In this document: positions 26,843-35,622 of the stretch, piece after piece
How the letters are laid out: each line of letters starts with the position of its first letter
Numbering within the stretch: the stretch's first letter is position 1
NCBI GenBank assembly: GCA_002692965.1
Contig: NZNC01000025.1
Coordinates: 1-64,000, forward strand
Direction of reading: 5' to 3'
DNA from: Haliea sp.
GTDB taxonomy: Bacteria > Pseudomonadota > Gammaproteobacteria > Pseudomonadales > Halieaceae
DNA length: 64,000 nucleotides
Notes under the pieces: generated by a model
Seen by the model: the letters and a program-made list of their open reading frames with translations, nothing else
Databases searched by the model: none
Told to the model about the DNA's origin: nothing
Translations under genes and position numbers: made by a program

Positions 26843-27747
26843 CGGCACAGCTGCTTCGGGTTGTAGGGATTGGGTTGGCCCGGCTCGCGGTGGCGGAAAC
26901 GCTTGTACTCCCACTGGTACTGGGCCGGCGCCAGGCGCACGCAGTGTTCCACCGAGCGGTTCAGGGCGGTGGTGGCCAGCACCGGGTCCGGGTCATCCAT
27001 ACCCGGCTCGCAGGGCCGCACCATCAGGGTAAAGCCCTGGCCATCCGGGCGGCGCTGGCACCAGGTCATCAATGGCACCGCGCCGGACTTCTGGATCAGC
27101 TTGCCCACCAGGGTCATGGTGCGCACCGTCATGCCGAAGAAGGGGGCGTAGGCCATCCCGGCGCCCCGCGGGCTCTGGTCGGGCAGGATGCCGGTGACCT
27201 CGCCCTCCCGCAGCAGGCCGATCAGGTGTGCGAGGCCGCGTCTGTCACCGCGCACCAGCCGCGAGCCGAGGCGGCCGCGCACGCTGCTCATGTAGTCCTC
27301 GAATTCCGCGATATGGGGCGGGCTGTACAGGGCTGCCATGCGGTAGCGGGAAGAGAAATACAGCCCGCAGAGCTCCCAGTTGCCCAGGTGGGGAGACAGC
27401 AGGATGAGGCCGCGGCCACCGGCCCGGGCAGCTTCCAGGTGCTCCTCGCCGTCGATTTCCCGCACCAGCTCGAGGCAGCGCTCTACCCGCCACTCCCAGA
27501 TCAGCGGGATTTCCAGGGCGGTCTGGCCGGTGTGGCTCAGGCTGTCGTGCAGCAGGCGACGCCGCGCCGCATCATCCAGTTCCGGGAAGGCAATCAGCAG
27601 ATTGGTGATGGTCACCTTGCGGGCGCGGGTGGGCAGGTGACTCATCAGCCAGCCCGCGGCCCGGCCCAGGCGCTGGGCCGCGGGCAGTGAGAGCTTGCCC
27701 AGGGTGCGGATCAGCCCGATCAGCAGGGTGCCGCGATTGATCGCCAT
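26839..27747 (-). CDS. lipid A acyltransferase, LpxL/LpxM family (copy A)
   Basis: The 302-residue protein has an N-terminal hydrophobic anchor and the HX4(D/E) catalytic motif, here SPHLGNWEL near residue 120, with GILPDQSPRGAGMAYAPFFG later, both typical of late lipid A acyltransferases. It would add a secondary acyl chain from acyl-ACP to Kdo-lipid A. Its ATG lies 4 bases after the stop of the second homologue upstream, and the GT2 gene overlaps its stop. Two adjacent paralogues suggest LpxL- and LpxM-like roles, but which is which cannot be told from the sequence. Confidence 0.9.
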   Translation of the reverse strand: MAINRGTLLIGLIRTLGKLSLPAAQRLGRAAGWLMSHLPTRARKVTITNLLIAFPELDDAARRRLLHDSLSHTGQTALEIPLIWEWRVERCLELVREIDGEEHLEAARAGGRGLILLSPHLGNWELCGLYFSSRYRMAALYSPPHIAEFEDYMSSVRGRLGSRLVRGDRRGLAHLIGLLREGEVTGILPDQSPRGAGMAYAPFFGMTVRTMTLVGKLIQKSGAVPLMTWCQRRPDGQGFTLMVRPCEPGMDDPDPVLATTALNRSVEHCVRLAPAQYQWEYKRFRHREPGQPNPYNPKQLCR

Positions 27748-27751
27748 GTAT

Positions 27752-28693
27752 TCAGGCCCCCCGCCGGTAGGGATCGGGATCCTCCCGGGAGGGGCGGGTT
27801 TTGAAGCGCCGGTGCATCCACAGGTACTGCGCCGGGTGGCGGCGGATCTCGCGCTCCAGGGCGGCGTTGGCCTGCGTGGCATCGGCGAGGTCGTCCCCCG
27901 AGGGAAAGTGTTCGAGTGGCGGGTGGAAGTAGATGTCGTAGCCCGGACCATCCTCGCGGCGGAAGTGGCTGAAGGGAAGCACCTGGCAGCCGCTGCGTTC
28001 GGCGATGCGCGAGGTGGCGGTAATGGTGGCCGTGGGCACACCGAAGAAGGGCGCGAAGACAATGCCCTTGCGGCCGTAGTCCTGGTCGGTGGCATACCAC
28101 ACGGTTCGATTCATTTTCAGGCGCCGCAGCAGGCCGCGCAGGTCCCGGGCACTGAGGGCCGCGCCGTAGTGGCGCTCCCGGGCGCGGGTCATGACCGCGT
28201 TCAGCAGGGGATTGTTGTGGTCGCGCTGCATCACGTCCGCCTCGATGTATTGCGTGATGATGGTGCCACAGAGATCCAGGCTGCTGTAGTGCGCCCCGAG
28301 CACCAGGATGCCATTGCCGCGGGCCAGGGCAGCTTCCACGTGTTCCAGACCGTGGACCCGGGTCACCGCCAGGAAGTCCCGCGGGTCGCGGAACCAGGCC
28401 AGCCCCAGCTCCAGCAGGCCGATACCGTTGGACTGGAAGGCGCGTTTTACCAGGTCGGACTGCTCCCCGGGGGACAGCTCGGGGAAGCACATCCGGATAT
28501 TCACCGCGGTAATATGGCGCCGCCGCTTCAGCAAATGCCAGAGCAGCGTGCCGATGCCGCGCCCCAGGCCCCACTGCACGCGCAGGGGAAGACGCGCCAG
28601 GGACCACATCAGCCCCACCAGCAGCCAGGTAGGCCACCAGCGCGGAGCCAGGTAGGCGCGATAGTCCGTATTGCGGGGCCGGCGCTTGCTCAC
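27752..28693 (-). CDS. lipid A acyltransferase, LpxL/LpxM family (copy B)
   Basis: The 313-residue protein has a start best placed at GTG 28691-28693 (SKRRPRNTDYRAYL), because the upstream extension would run through the shared promoter region with waaA. It has a membrane anchor (WPTWLLVGLMWSLARLP), the catalytic GAHYSSLD (HX4D) near residue 134, and YATDQDYGRKGIVFAPFFG. In family members the DQDYG..G..FVPFFG block helps hold the acyl donor. It heads the run acyltransferase B > A > GT2 > GT4 and is divergent from waaA. Confidence 0.88.
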   Translation of the reverse strand: MSKRRPRNTDYRAYLAPRWWPTWLLVGLMWSLARLPLRVQWGLGRGIGTLLWHLLKRRRHITAVNIRMCFPELSPGEQSDLVKRAFQSNGIGLLELGLAWFRDPRDFLAVTRVHGLEHVEAALARGNGILVLGAHYSSLDLCGTIITQYIEADVMQRDHNNPLLNAVMTRARERHYGAALSARDLRGLLRRLKMNRTVWYATDQDYGRKGIVFAPFFGVPTATITATSRIAERSGCQVLPFSHFRREDGPGYDIYFHPPLEHFPSGDDLADATQANAALEREIRRHPAQYLWMHRRFKTRPSREDPDPYRRGA

Positions 28694-28823
28694 GTCGGGC
28701 GGGGTCTCTCGGTATTGTGGGGGATGCAGAGTGTAACAGGGCACTGCGGGATTGTGACATTCCTCGCAGGCGAGACGGCACTCCCTTGGGTAGAATGCGC
28801 TGACACGTTCCATTGGAAGTGCC

Positions 28824-30095
28824 ATGCCCCGCGCGCTCTATTCACTGCTGGTCAGACTGCTGCTCCCCTGTATCCTGCTGCGCCTGTGGTGGCAGGGTCT
28901 GGGCAAGCGGGAGTTGCTTCGCGACTGGCAGCACCGTCTCGGTCTGGTGCCGCGGAGCCCGCAGCCGGTGATCTGGGTGCACGCGGTCTCGGTGGGGGAG
29001 ACCATTGCCGCCGCTCCCCTGGTGGAGGCTTTGCTGGCGCGCCACCCCGAGCAGCCGATATTGCTGACGGCGATGACCGCCACCGGCCGCGAGCGGGCCC
29101 GCGCACTGTTTGGCCAGCGGGTGCGCTATGCCTATTCGCCCTGGGATTCACCGGGCTCGGTTCGGCGTTTTCTCGATCGGGTCAGGCCCCGGGCGCTGGT
29201 GATCATGGAAACCGAGCTGTGGCCCAACATGATTGCCCAGAGCCGGGCCCGGGGCGTACCGGTTGCCCTGGTCAACGCCCGGCTTTCGGAGCGGTCGGCC
29301 CGCGGTTACCGCAAGGTGGCGGCCCTGGTGCGACCCCTGTTACAGGACCTGGCCTGGATCGCCGCCCAGGCGCCGGAGGATGCCCACCGCTTCCTGGCCC
29401 TGGGGGCCCCGGAAGACCGGGTCGCGGTGACCGGCACGGTGAAATACGACATCGCGGTGCAGCCGGCCCTGCGCGAGGCCGCGGCAGCATTGCGCGCGCA
29501 ACTGGGCGAGCAGCGTCCGGTCTGGGTGGCGGGCTCCACGCACCCCGGGGAGTCCGAACTCCTCTTGGCGGCGCAGCAGCGCTTGCTGGCCAGTCATCCC
29601 GATGCGCTGTTGATTCTGGTGCCGCGGCATCCGGAGCGCTTCGACCAGGTCGCGGCACTGGTGGAGGGGGCCGGCCTGCGCCTGGCGCGCCGCTCGCGCG
29701 GCGAGGATGCGCAGACGGCGGAGGTCTACCTGGGAGATTCCATGGGGGAGCTGATGCAGCTTTACGGCGCCAGCGACGCGGCGTTTATCGGTGGCTCCCT
29801 GATCGACCGCGGCGGTCACAACCCACTGGAGCCCGCGGCCTGGGGTTTGCCGGTGATCTCTGGTCCGCACGTGTTCAATTTCGAGGCGGTTTATGCGGCA
29901 CTCTCGGCGGGCGGGGCCCTCTCCGTGGTGACCGATGCCGAGTCGCTGGCGCAGGTGCTGCTGCGATTGCTGGGCAATCCGCAGGAGGCCAGGGAGCAGG
30001 GCGCCAGGGCACTGGCGGTCGTGGAAGCCAATCGCGGTGCGCTGGACCGCGTGGTCGCGGGTGTTTCGGGATTGCTGAACCAGGGTTCGCCTTAA
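28824..30095 (+). CDS. waaA: 3-deoxy-D-manno-octulosonic acid transferase
   Basis: The 423-residue WaaA (KdtA) has an N-terminal membrane anchor (LLVRLLLPCILLRLWW), the WVHAVSVGETIAAAPL motif with the catalytic Glu, TAMTATGRERA, METELWPNM, VNARLSERSARGY, and the GT-B C-terminal IGGSLIDRGGHNPLEPAAWG with GPHVFNF. It transfers Kdo from CMP-Kdo to lipid IVA at the inner membrane. A kdkA gene nearby suggests a monofunctional enzyme that adds one Kdo (inference). The gene is divergent from the acyltransferase run. TAGAAT at about 28793 could be its -10 box. Confidence 0.96.
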   Translation: MPRALYSLLVRLLLPCILLRLWWQGLGKRELLRDWQHRLGLVPRSPQPVIWVHAVSVGETIAAAPLVEALLARHPEQPILLTAMTATGRERARALFGQRVRYAYSPWDSPGSVRRFLDRVRPRALVIMETELWPNMIAQSRARGVPVALVNARLSERSARGYRKVAALVRPLLQDLAWIAAQAPEDAHRFLALGAPEDRVAVTGTVKYDIAVQPALREAAAALRAQLGEQRPVWVAGSTHPGESELLLAAQQRLLASHPDALLILVPRHPERFDQVAALVEGAGLRLARRSRGEDAQTAEVYLGDSMGELMQLYGASDAAFIGGSLIDRGGHNPLEPAAWGLPVISGPHVFNFEAVYAALSAGGALSVVTDAESLAQVLLRLLGNPQEAREQGARALAVVEANRGALDRVVAGVSGLLNQGSP

Positions 30096-30207
30096 TCGAA
30101 AGCTTTGCGCCTTTTTTTGTGTTTTTTATCGGAATTCTGGTGTTTTACTCTGAGTTCATTATCTCGTGGTCGTGCTGACCCGTCATTGTGAACAAAGGAG
30201 AAGTGTC

Positions 30208-30813
30208 ATGAGCAGAGTCCTGGTGTTGTATTACTCGACCTACGGCCACGTGGAAACCATGGCCCGTGCGGTCGCCGAGGGCGCGGGGGCCGTCGAGGGC
30301 GTCGAGGTGGTACTCAAACGAGTCCCCGAGCTGGTTTCCGAGGAGTCGGCAAAACGCAACGGCTTCAAACTCGACCAGGATGCACCGCTTGCCGATCCCC
30401 AGGAGCTGGTAGGCTACGACGCCATCATCTTCGGTACGCCGACCCGCTTCGGCAACATGGCCGCCCAAATGCGCAATTTCCTCGATCAGACCGGTGGCCT
30501 GTGGGCAAAAGGCGCTCTCATCGGCAAGGTCGGTAGCGTGTTCACCAGTACGGGCACCGGCGGTGGCAACGAAACCACCATTCAGTCCTTCCACACCACC
30601 CTGTTCCACCACGGGATGGTGGTGGTGGGTATGCCCTACGCCATCCCGGAAGCCACGGATATCAGTGAGGCTCGCGGCGGCTCGCCGCTGGGCGCCGCAA
30701 CCCTCGCCGGTTCAGACGGATCGCGCAGCCCCTCGGACAAGGAACTGGCCATGGCGCGTTTCCAGGGGCGTCATGTGGCCGATATCGCCCGTCGCCTTGT
30801 GGGGCAGGGCTGA
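30208..30813 (+). CDS. wrbA: NAD(P)H:quinone oxidoreductase, WrbA type
   Basis: The 201-residue flavodoxin-like protein has the FMN phosphate site [15 protein letters not shown] at residues 8-22, [21 protein letters not shown] near 75 and the [12 protein letters not shown] loop near 113. The two-electron reduction of quinones protects against semiquinone radicals. The ATG at 30208 follows AAAGGAG; the frame is open further upstream but without a suitable ribosome site. An AT-rich stretch (30110-30165), unusual in this GC-rich DNA, precedes it and probably contains its promoter. Confidence 0.96.
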   Translation: MSRVLVLYYSTYGHVETMARAVAEGAGAVEGVEVVLKRVPELVSEESAKRNGFKLDQDAPLADPQELVGYDAIIFGTPTRFGNMAAQMRNFLDQTGGLWAKGALIGKVGSVFTSTGTGGGNETTIQSFHTTLFHHGMVVVGMPYAIPEATDISEARGGSPLGAATLAGSDGSRSPSDKELAMARFQGRHVADIARRLVGQG

Positions 30814-30839
30814 GATTTCCGCCGGCGAGAAGGCGCTGC

Positions 30840-31340
30840 TCAGAGACTTCCCAGCAGTGCCTCTCGCAATTTGGGACGGCTGGTGTCGGGCGAGAGCCAG
30901 ATCGCGACGAAGTGTTCGCCGAAGTCGGGGTCGTTCATGTCCCCGAGCAGCTCACCATTGAGATAGAAGCGAGCCCGGTTCTCGGTGTCCAGTGCCAGAG
31001 TGATGGTGTCGCCCTTTGATACATCGGGCCACAGCTCGCCCAGCCGTTGCAGCCAGTCGTCCCGGTTCGGGTGGTCAACCGCGAGGTGGTCCCATTCCTC
31101 CGCGGTCTGCTCAACCAGGGCATCACTGCGAATATCCATCAGGTACTCGATTTCCAGGCGCAGGGGGCGCTCGCCCTCCCGATAGCGCCCGGTTTCGGTA
31201 AACAGCCGGGAATCGTAGACCTGCCAGAACAGCACGGAGAGCCGCGCTTCCCCGACCATTTGCAGTCCGGAGGGAACGTTGGCCAGGCCGAGTGCTGGCA
31301 GCATCAGCAGGCAGAGAATTCCGCATCGCAAGACCCTCAT
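30840..31340 (-). CDS. chalcone isomerase-like periplasmic protein
   Basis: The 166-residue protein has a signal peptide (MRVLRCGILCLLMLPALGLA). The mature part resembles the chalcone isomerase-like fold: GEARLSVLFWQVYDSRLFTETGRY, LEIEYLMDIRSDALVEQTAEEW, GDTITLALD, ARFYLNGELLG. Bacterial members of this group have no proven flavonoid activity; fatty-acid or lipid binding is suspected. Its start overlaps the upstream DUF2878 gene by 4 bases. This pair also occurs, from memory, in gammaproteobacterial operons with cyclopropane synthase-like methyltransferases, none of which is seen here. Confidence 0.8.
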   Translation of the reverse strand: MRVLRCGILCLLMLPALGLANVPSGLQMVGEARLSVLFWQVYDSRLFTETGRYREGERPLRLEIEYLMDIRSDALVEQTAEEWDHLAVDHPNRDDWLQRLGELWPDVSKGDTITLALDTENRARFYLNGELLGDMNDPDFGEHFVAIWLSPDTSRPKLREALLGSL

Positions 31341-31891
31341 GGCAGCCGTTCCTCCCCGGGTGCGAACAGGCGTCCGTATAGCCAGTATAGTGCCGGCAGC
31401 AGCAGACTCCAGGCAAGCGCCATGATCAGCAGGGCCTGCCAGACCGGCACACCAAAGCTGACCGCACCGAATTGTGAGCCGGCGTAGTAGTTGAAGGGGA
31501 CCACCAGGGCCCCGAGGACAGCGATCAACCAGGGGCGGGGTGCCAGAAAAGCCAGGCTGCGCCCCGGCGTGGTAACAAAGGCCAGCCACAGGCAGGCCAG
31601 CCAGGCGGGCAGGATCACATCCCCGGGGAAGACAAAGACCCCGGTCAGGCTGAGCGCGGTGTCCAGCAGCATGCCCAGGCCCCCGAGCAGGGCCAGCTGT
31701 GCCAGCTCCCTGCCGCGCCGCGGTACCAGCCAGAGATGCAGGGCGATCAGTGCCAGGCTTGCCGGCAGCAGTGCGTCGCGCCCGAGCACGGTACAGAACC
31801 AGGTGGTCTGGAACCACAGGGCGTTGAACCAGGGGCGCTCCGCCAGGGCTTGCGCGCGTGGGGGAGACAGAATCATGGAGTCGGCGGGCAC
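31337..31891 (-). CDS. DUF2878 integral membrane protein
   Basis: The 184-residue protein has about five hydrophobic segments (LLPASLALIALHLWL, LALLGGLGMLLDTALSL, ILPAWLACLWLAFV, WLIAVLGALVVPFNYYAG, ALLIMALAWSLLLPALYWL) and the family-typical FQ.TWF at its start and LLDT..S..GVFVF. The family function is unknown. The ATG has GAGGT 5 bases upstream. It overlaps the chalcone isomerase-like gene by 4 bases, so the two are one translational unit and likely act together in the envelope. Confidence 0.82.
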   Translation of the reverse strand: MPADSMILSPPRAQALAERPWFNALWFQTTWFCTVLGRDALLPASLALIALHLWLVPRRGRELAQLALLGGLGMLLDTALSLTGVFVFPGDVILPAWLACLWLAFVTTPGRSLAFLAPRPWLIAVLGALVVPFNYYAGSQFGAVSFGVPVWQALLIMALAWSLLLPALYWLYGRLFAPGEERLP

Positions 31892-31953
31892 ATCGGCTAC
31901 CTCGCAGCAAATCTGCAGGTAAGTACGCCCGACGCCGGTAACTGGATTGCGGG

Positions 31954-31980
31954 GCCGCGCAGCGCCAGAGGCTGCGCGGC
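31954..31980 (-). terminator. strong hairpin after the NTF2-like gene
   Basis: Perfect 10-base arms GCCGCGCAGC and GCTGCGCGGC with a 7-base loop start 8 bases past the stop of the minus-strand NTF2-like gene. The stem is very stable. No T tract follows in either direction, so it may rely on Rho or act as a 3'-end stabiliser. Confidence 0.5.
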
Positions 31981-31988
31981 GGGTGCGC

Positions 31989-32573
31989 TCACTGCTCTGC
32001 GGGTGTACCGTGAGCCCCGAGATAGTGGGAGCTCAGTCGAGGCTCGGCGGGCAGGGTTTCGTTGATCTCGTAGAGCCGCTCGTAGCGGGTATCGATGATC
32101 AGCCAGCGGCCGTTCTCCTTGACGTAGCGGTCCCAGTAGATGGCGGTCCCGGTGGTCAGGCTGTTGTAGTCCAGCTGCCACATGTGGTCGGCCAGGTACC
32201 AGATGCCCGTGGCCTCGTTCTCGCTGAGGATCTGGATTTCCGGCTGGTGGCCGTTGTGGTGGCCGACGGATCGGTTGTGGAAGGACTTGCCGATGTTGCC
32301 CATGTAATCGGCCTTGCCATCGACCTTCCATTCGTAGGTGCCGCCGATGAAATGCACTTTCACATCATCGTGGAACAGCTCGGCCAGCTCCTCCAGGTTG
32401 GCGGTATCGATGCAGCGGAAGTAGCGGTGTTTCAGCTGCTTGATGGCCTCGATATCCATAAGCCGCTGGATATCCCGGCGCAGGCCCTCGATATCGGTGC
32501 CGGTGGCCTCCAGGGGCAGGCCCTCGGTGATGCCCATGGTCTGCCGGTTCAGTTTCTGTCGCTGCTCGCTCAT
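31989..32573 (-). CDS. SnoaL/NTF2-like protein
   Basis: The 194-residue protein has an N-terminal tail of about 35 residues and then an NTF2-like cone fold: DIEAIKQLKHRYFRCIDTANLEELAELFHDDVKVHF, SVGHHNGHQPEIQI, TGIWYLADHMW and YVKENGRWLIIDTRYERLY. The SnoaL_4 group includes dehydratases and isomerases acting on steroids, polyketides and bile acids, with a conserved Tyr/His/Asp pocket. Given other steroid-type genes in the window, a role on a hydrophobic ring compound is possible but unproven. It stands alone between the permease and the DUF2878 gene. Confidence 0.82.
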   Translation of the reverse strand: MSEQRQKLNRQTMGITEGLPLEATGTDIEGLRRDIQRLMDIEAIKQLKHRYFRCIDTANLEELAELFHDDVKVHFIGGTYEWKVDGKADYMGNIGKSFHNRSVGHHNGHQPEIQILSENEATGIWYLADHMWQLDYNSLTTGTAIYWDRYVKENGRWLIIDTRYERLYEINETLPAEPRLSSHYLGAHGTPAEQ

Positions 32574-32654
32574 GCCCTTGCTCCTGTATCGATGCGTTAT
32601 CCAGCCAGTGTACGGTCGGCGCGAGCGACGGTCATCCGCTGTCAGACTGAATAG

Positions 32655-34028
32655 TCAGGCCAGGCGCCGGTGCTTTTCCGCCCGGCGAATCACCGCTTCC
32701 CCCAGCAGCAGCGTGACCACCACGCCGGCCAGTACGGCCCACTCGACCCCGACCTCCGGGGTGTACAGGAACAGGGCGATGGCCAGCACCAAGACCAGCA
32801 GGCACAGCCAGGTACAGATGGCGGCCCCGGCGGCTCCGCCGGGAACCCGCCAGGGCCGCGCGTGGCCCGGGTCGGTCTCGCGCAGGCGGAGGAAGGCCAG
32901 CAGCATGCCCAGGTAGGGCAGCAGGAAGATCACCGCGCTGAAAGCGAACAGGGCCCAGAACAGATCCTCGTTGCTGACCGAGAGCCAGCCGTAGAGGATC
33001 AGCACCGTGCTACTGACAGCCCCCATGAGGACGGCGGCGCCAACCGGCGTGCCCAGGGTGGGGTGCTCCACTGCGAAGACGCGCGGCAGTTCGCCCTCCA
33101 GGGCCGCCTCCGCGGCGGCGCGGTTACAGCCCAGCGCCCAGGTCACGCCATTGGAGAAAAAGGTATACAGGGCGCAGACGCCGAGTACGGTGACCAGCAG
33201 GCTTCCGGCCGGGCTGCCGGCGAAGAACAGCCGCAGGGTATCCACCAGCCCCTCGACCAGGTTGATGTCGGCGGTGGGAATCGCCGCGAGTACCGCCAGG
33301 GTGCCCCCGGTGTACAGCAACAGGATCAGGCTGCCGGAGATGAGGATGGCGCGGGGGACATCCCTGGCCGGATTGCGCATCTCCGCGCTGCCGGCACTGA
33401 CCAGCTCGAAGCCGAGCATGCCGTAGATGATCGCCGGAATGTACTGCAGGCTGCTGCTCCAGTCCGGGGTGATGCTGGCGAGGGTCAGTGGGTTGGCCAT
33501 GCCATGCGCCCTGACATGCACCAGGGCGCCGATGATAATGGTCAGGAAAATCAGCACCTTGAGAATGGCGCCGAGGTTGGGAATCCATTTGCCGACCTCG
33601 AGGGTGACGATGTTGACCGCCACCGCCAGCCAGGTCAGCCCCAGTCCGATCAGGATCTGCCAGTGCAGGGCCAGCCCCGGGGCAAACAGCTGGGCAAAGA
33701 TACCCGCGAAGAGGATGAAAATGGCCGGTAGCCAGACCGCGGTATTGACCCAGTAGCACCAGGTGGCTCGGGACGCCCAGCGGCCGCCGAAGGCATCGCG
33801 GATCCAGGCGTAGATCCCGCCCTGCTCGGGGTAGCTGCAGCCCATCTCGGCGCTGATGAAGGCGAAGGGCAGAAAGAATACCAGGCCGAGGAACAGCCAC
33901 CAGAACAGGGCCGGAGTGCCCACCGAGGCCGCGGCGGTCAGCGTATCCAGCAGCAGGATGGCCGAGACGGTGAACAGGACCAGGTCGCGCTGGCGCAGGG
34001 TTTTGACGTGTGGAACGGTTGCTGTCAT
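32655..34028 (-). CDS. APC-family amino acid/polyamine permease
   Basis: The 457-residue protein uses the ATG at 34026-34028 (MTATVPHVKTLRQRD); the long upstream frame is antisense noise. There are about twelve hydrophobic segments; the first is LVLFTVSAILLLDTLTAAASVGTP, and PEQGGIYAWIRDAFG is typical of glutamate:GABA or cationic amino acid exchangers. It follows the class III aminotransferase on the same strand, but an intrinsic terminator lies between them. With the aminotransferase and the glutamine synthetase-like gene it suggests uptake of putrescine, GABA or a related amine. Confidence 0.88.
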   Translation of the reverse strand: MTATVPHVKTLRQRDLVLFTVSAILLLDTLTAAASVGTPALFWWLFLGLVFFLPFAFISAEMGCSYPEQGGIYAWIRDAFGGRWASRATWCYWVNTAVWLPAIFILFAGIFAQLFAPGLALHWQILIGLGLTWLAVAVNIVTLEVGKWIPNLGAILKVLIFLTIIIGALVHVRAHGMANPLTLASITPDWSSSLQYIPAIIYGMLGFELVSAGSAEMRNPARDVPRAILISGSLILLLYTGGTLAVLAAIPTADINLVEGLVDTLRLFFAGSPAGSLLVTVLGVCALYTFFSNGVTWALGCNRAAAEAALEGELPRVFAVEHPTLGTPVGAAVLMGAVSSTVLILYGWLSVSNEDLFWALFAFSAVIFLLPYLGMLLAFLRLRETDPGHARPWRVPGGAAGAAICTWLCLLVLVLAIALFLYTPEVGVEWAVLAGVVVTLLLGEAVIRRAEKHRRLA

Positions 34029-34053
34029 CGCGGGGCTTCCCGGGCTGAGGCCA

Positions 34054-34084
34054 GAAACAAAACACCCGGCGCGTGGCCGGGTGT
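34054..34084 (-). terminator. intrinsic terminator after the aminotransferase gene
   Basis: On the minus strand ACACCCGGC, a 5-base loop and GCCGGGTGT form a perfect 9-bp stem followed directly by TTTGTTT. The stem begins 6 bases past the aminotransferase stop codon. This is the clearest Rho-independent terminator in the window and separates the aminotransferase from the permease transcript. Confidence 0.9.
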
Positions 34085-34090
34085 CAGGGG

Positions 34091-35458
34091 TCAATTCACG
34101 CCGTAGTGGCGAGCGGTTTCGTCGAGTGCCTGGTGCAGCTTGTCGACCAGCTCGTCGATTTCCTCCCGTCGGCTCACCAGTGGGGGGGCCATGATCATGG
34201 CATCCCCGGTCTGGCGTACCATCAGGCCGTTGCTGTTGGCGCGGTCCCGGCAGTAGACCGCGCCCTGGGACTCGGGGGCCAGGCGTTCCCGGGAGCCCTT
34301 GTCCCGCACCAGCTCCACGGCGGCGAACATGCCGCGGCCGCGCACTTCGCCGACGACGGGGTGGTCCGCCAGTTCGCGCAGTCGCGACTGCAGGTGCGGC
34401 GCGATCTGTGCGGCGGCCTGCGCGATGATGTCGGTCTCGCGCAGGGTCTGCAGGGTGGCAATGCCCGCGGCACAGGCGGCGGGGTGGCCCGAGTAGGTCA
34501 GGCCGTGGGCGAACTCGCCGCCCTGGCTGAGCAGGACTTCCGCCACCTGGTCGCCCACCATGACGCCACCCAGGGGAATGTAGCCATTGGTGATGGCCTT
34601 GGCGAAGGTCATCAGGTGGGGCTTCAGGCCGTAGGTCTGGCTGCCGAACCACTCGCCGGTGCGGCCGAAGCCGCAGATCACTTCGTCGGCGATGAACAGA
34701 ATATCGCGCTCGTCGCAGATACGCTGGATTTCCGGCCAGTAGCTGTCCGGGGGTATGATGACCCCGCCCGCGCCCTGCACCGGCTCCGCGATGAAGGCGG
34801 CGACCCTGTCCTCGCCCAGCTCGTCAATCTTCTGTTCCAGCTCCCGGGCCACCTTGAGACCGAAGTCCTCGGGAGACAGGTCGCCCCCCTCGGCAAACCA
34901 GTGGGGCTGGTTGATGTGGTGCACGTAGTCCAGGCCGCGCACCTGGTCGTGCATGGCCTTCATACCACCGAGGCTGCCGGCGGCGATGGTGGAGCCGTGG
35001 TAGGCATTCTTGCGACTGATGAAGAGTTTCTTCTCCGGTTTGCCGAGCAGGTCGTAGTAGCGGTGCACCAGGCGGATATTGGTGTCGTTGGCCTCCGAGC
35101 CCGAGTTGGTGAAGAAGACGTGATTGAAATCCGCCGGCGTGACCTCGGCCAGCAGGGTGGCGAGCTCCACGGCGGGCTGGTTGGCGCAGCGGAAGAAGTT
35201 GTTGTAGTAGGGAAGCTCCTGCAGCTGCCGGTAGATTGCCTCGACGATCTGGTGCTGACTGTAGCCCAGGTTGCAGCACCACAGCCCGGACATGCCGTCG
35301 AGCATCCGGTTGCCCTCGGCATCGTGGATGTAGATATGCTCGGCGTGGGTGACAATGCGCCCACCGTGAGCGGCGTAGTCCCGCAGGTCGGTAAACGGGT
35401 GCAAGTGGTGTGAGCGGTCGTGCTGGCGCAGGGTGGTGGCGTCGGCGACGTGATTCAT
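34091..35458 (-). CDS. class III PLP-dependent aminotransferase, SpuC-like
   Basis: The 455-residue protein begins at the ATG with GAGGT upstream (MNHVADATTLRQHDRSHHLHPFTD). It has the class III features: GMSGLWCCNLGY, FTNSGSEANDTNIRLV, KNAYHGST, EPVQGAGGVIIPP, IADEVICGFGRTG, and the PLP Lys in TFAKAITNGYIPLGG. The sequence is closest to the putrescine-pyruvate aminotransferase SpuC and omega-amino acid transaminases, which transfer amines to pyruvate. It is divergent from a glutamine synthetase-like ligase of the SpuI/PuuA kind. Terminal amine catabolism is therefore likely. Confidence 0.92.
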   Translation of the reverse strand: MNHVADATTLRQHDRSHHLHPFTDLRDYAAHGGRIVTHAEHIYIHDAEGNRMLDGMSGLWCCNLGYSQHQIVEAIYRQLQELPYYNNFFRCANQPAVELATLLAEVTPADFNHVFFTNSGSEANDTNIRLVHRYYDLLGKPEKKLFISRKNAYHGSTIAAGSLGGMKAMHDQVRGLDYVHHINQPHWFAEGGDLSPEDFGLKVARELEQKIDELGEDRVAAFIAEPVQGAGGVIIPPDSYWPEIQRICDERDILFIADEVICGFGRTGEWFGSQTYGLKPHLMTFAKAITNGYIPLGGVMVGDQVAEVLLSQGGEFAHGLTYSGHPAACAAGIATLQTLRETDIIAQAAAQIAPHLQSRLRELADHPVVGEVRGRGMFAAVELVRDKGSRERLAPESQGAVYCRDRANSNGLMVRQTGDAMIMAPPLVSRREEIDELVDKLHQALDETARHYGVN

Positions 35459-35622
35459 GGGCACCTCGGGTTGCGTGGTCGGGCCCCGTCCGGCGAGTAT
35501 GGCGAAGCCGGCGGGCCGCGGTGTTTAATACGGATGTCAGGCATTCTGGCACAGGCTGGAAGGCAGGCAACTACCCTAAAGTGGTGCCCGGCCTCGGTTC
35601 AAGAGTCAACAGTGGAGACAGC

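Noticed and set aside
30096-30165. Intrinsic terminator after waaA (T runs near 30112-30128)
   Set aside because: The T runs are present but no stable GC stem precedes them; only the short AAAGCTTT palindrome is seen.
31897-32331. Open frame opposite and overlapping the NTF2-like gene
   Set aside because: It is a shadow frame on the same region without a ribosome site or domain.
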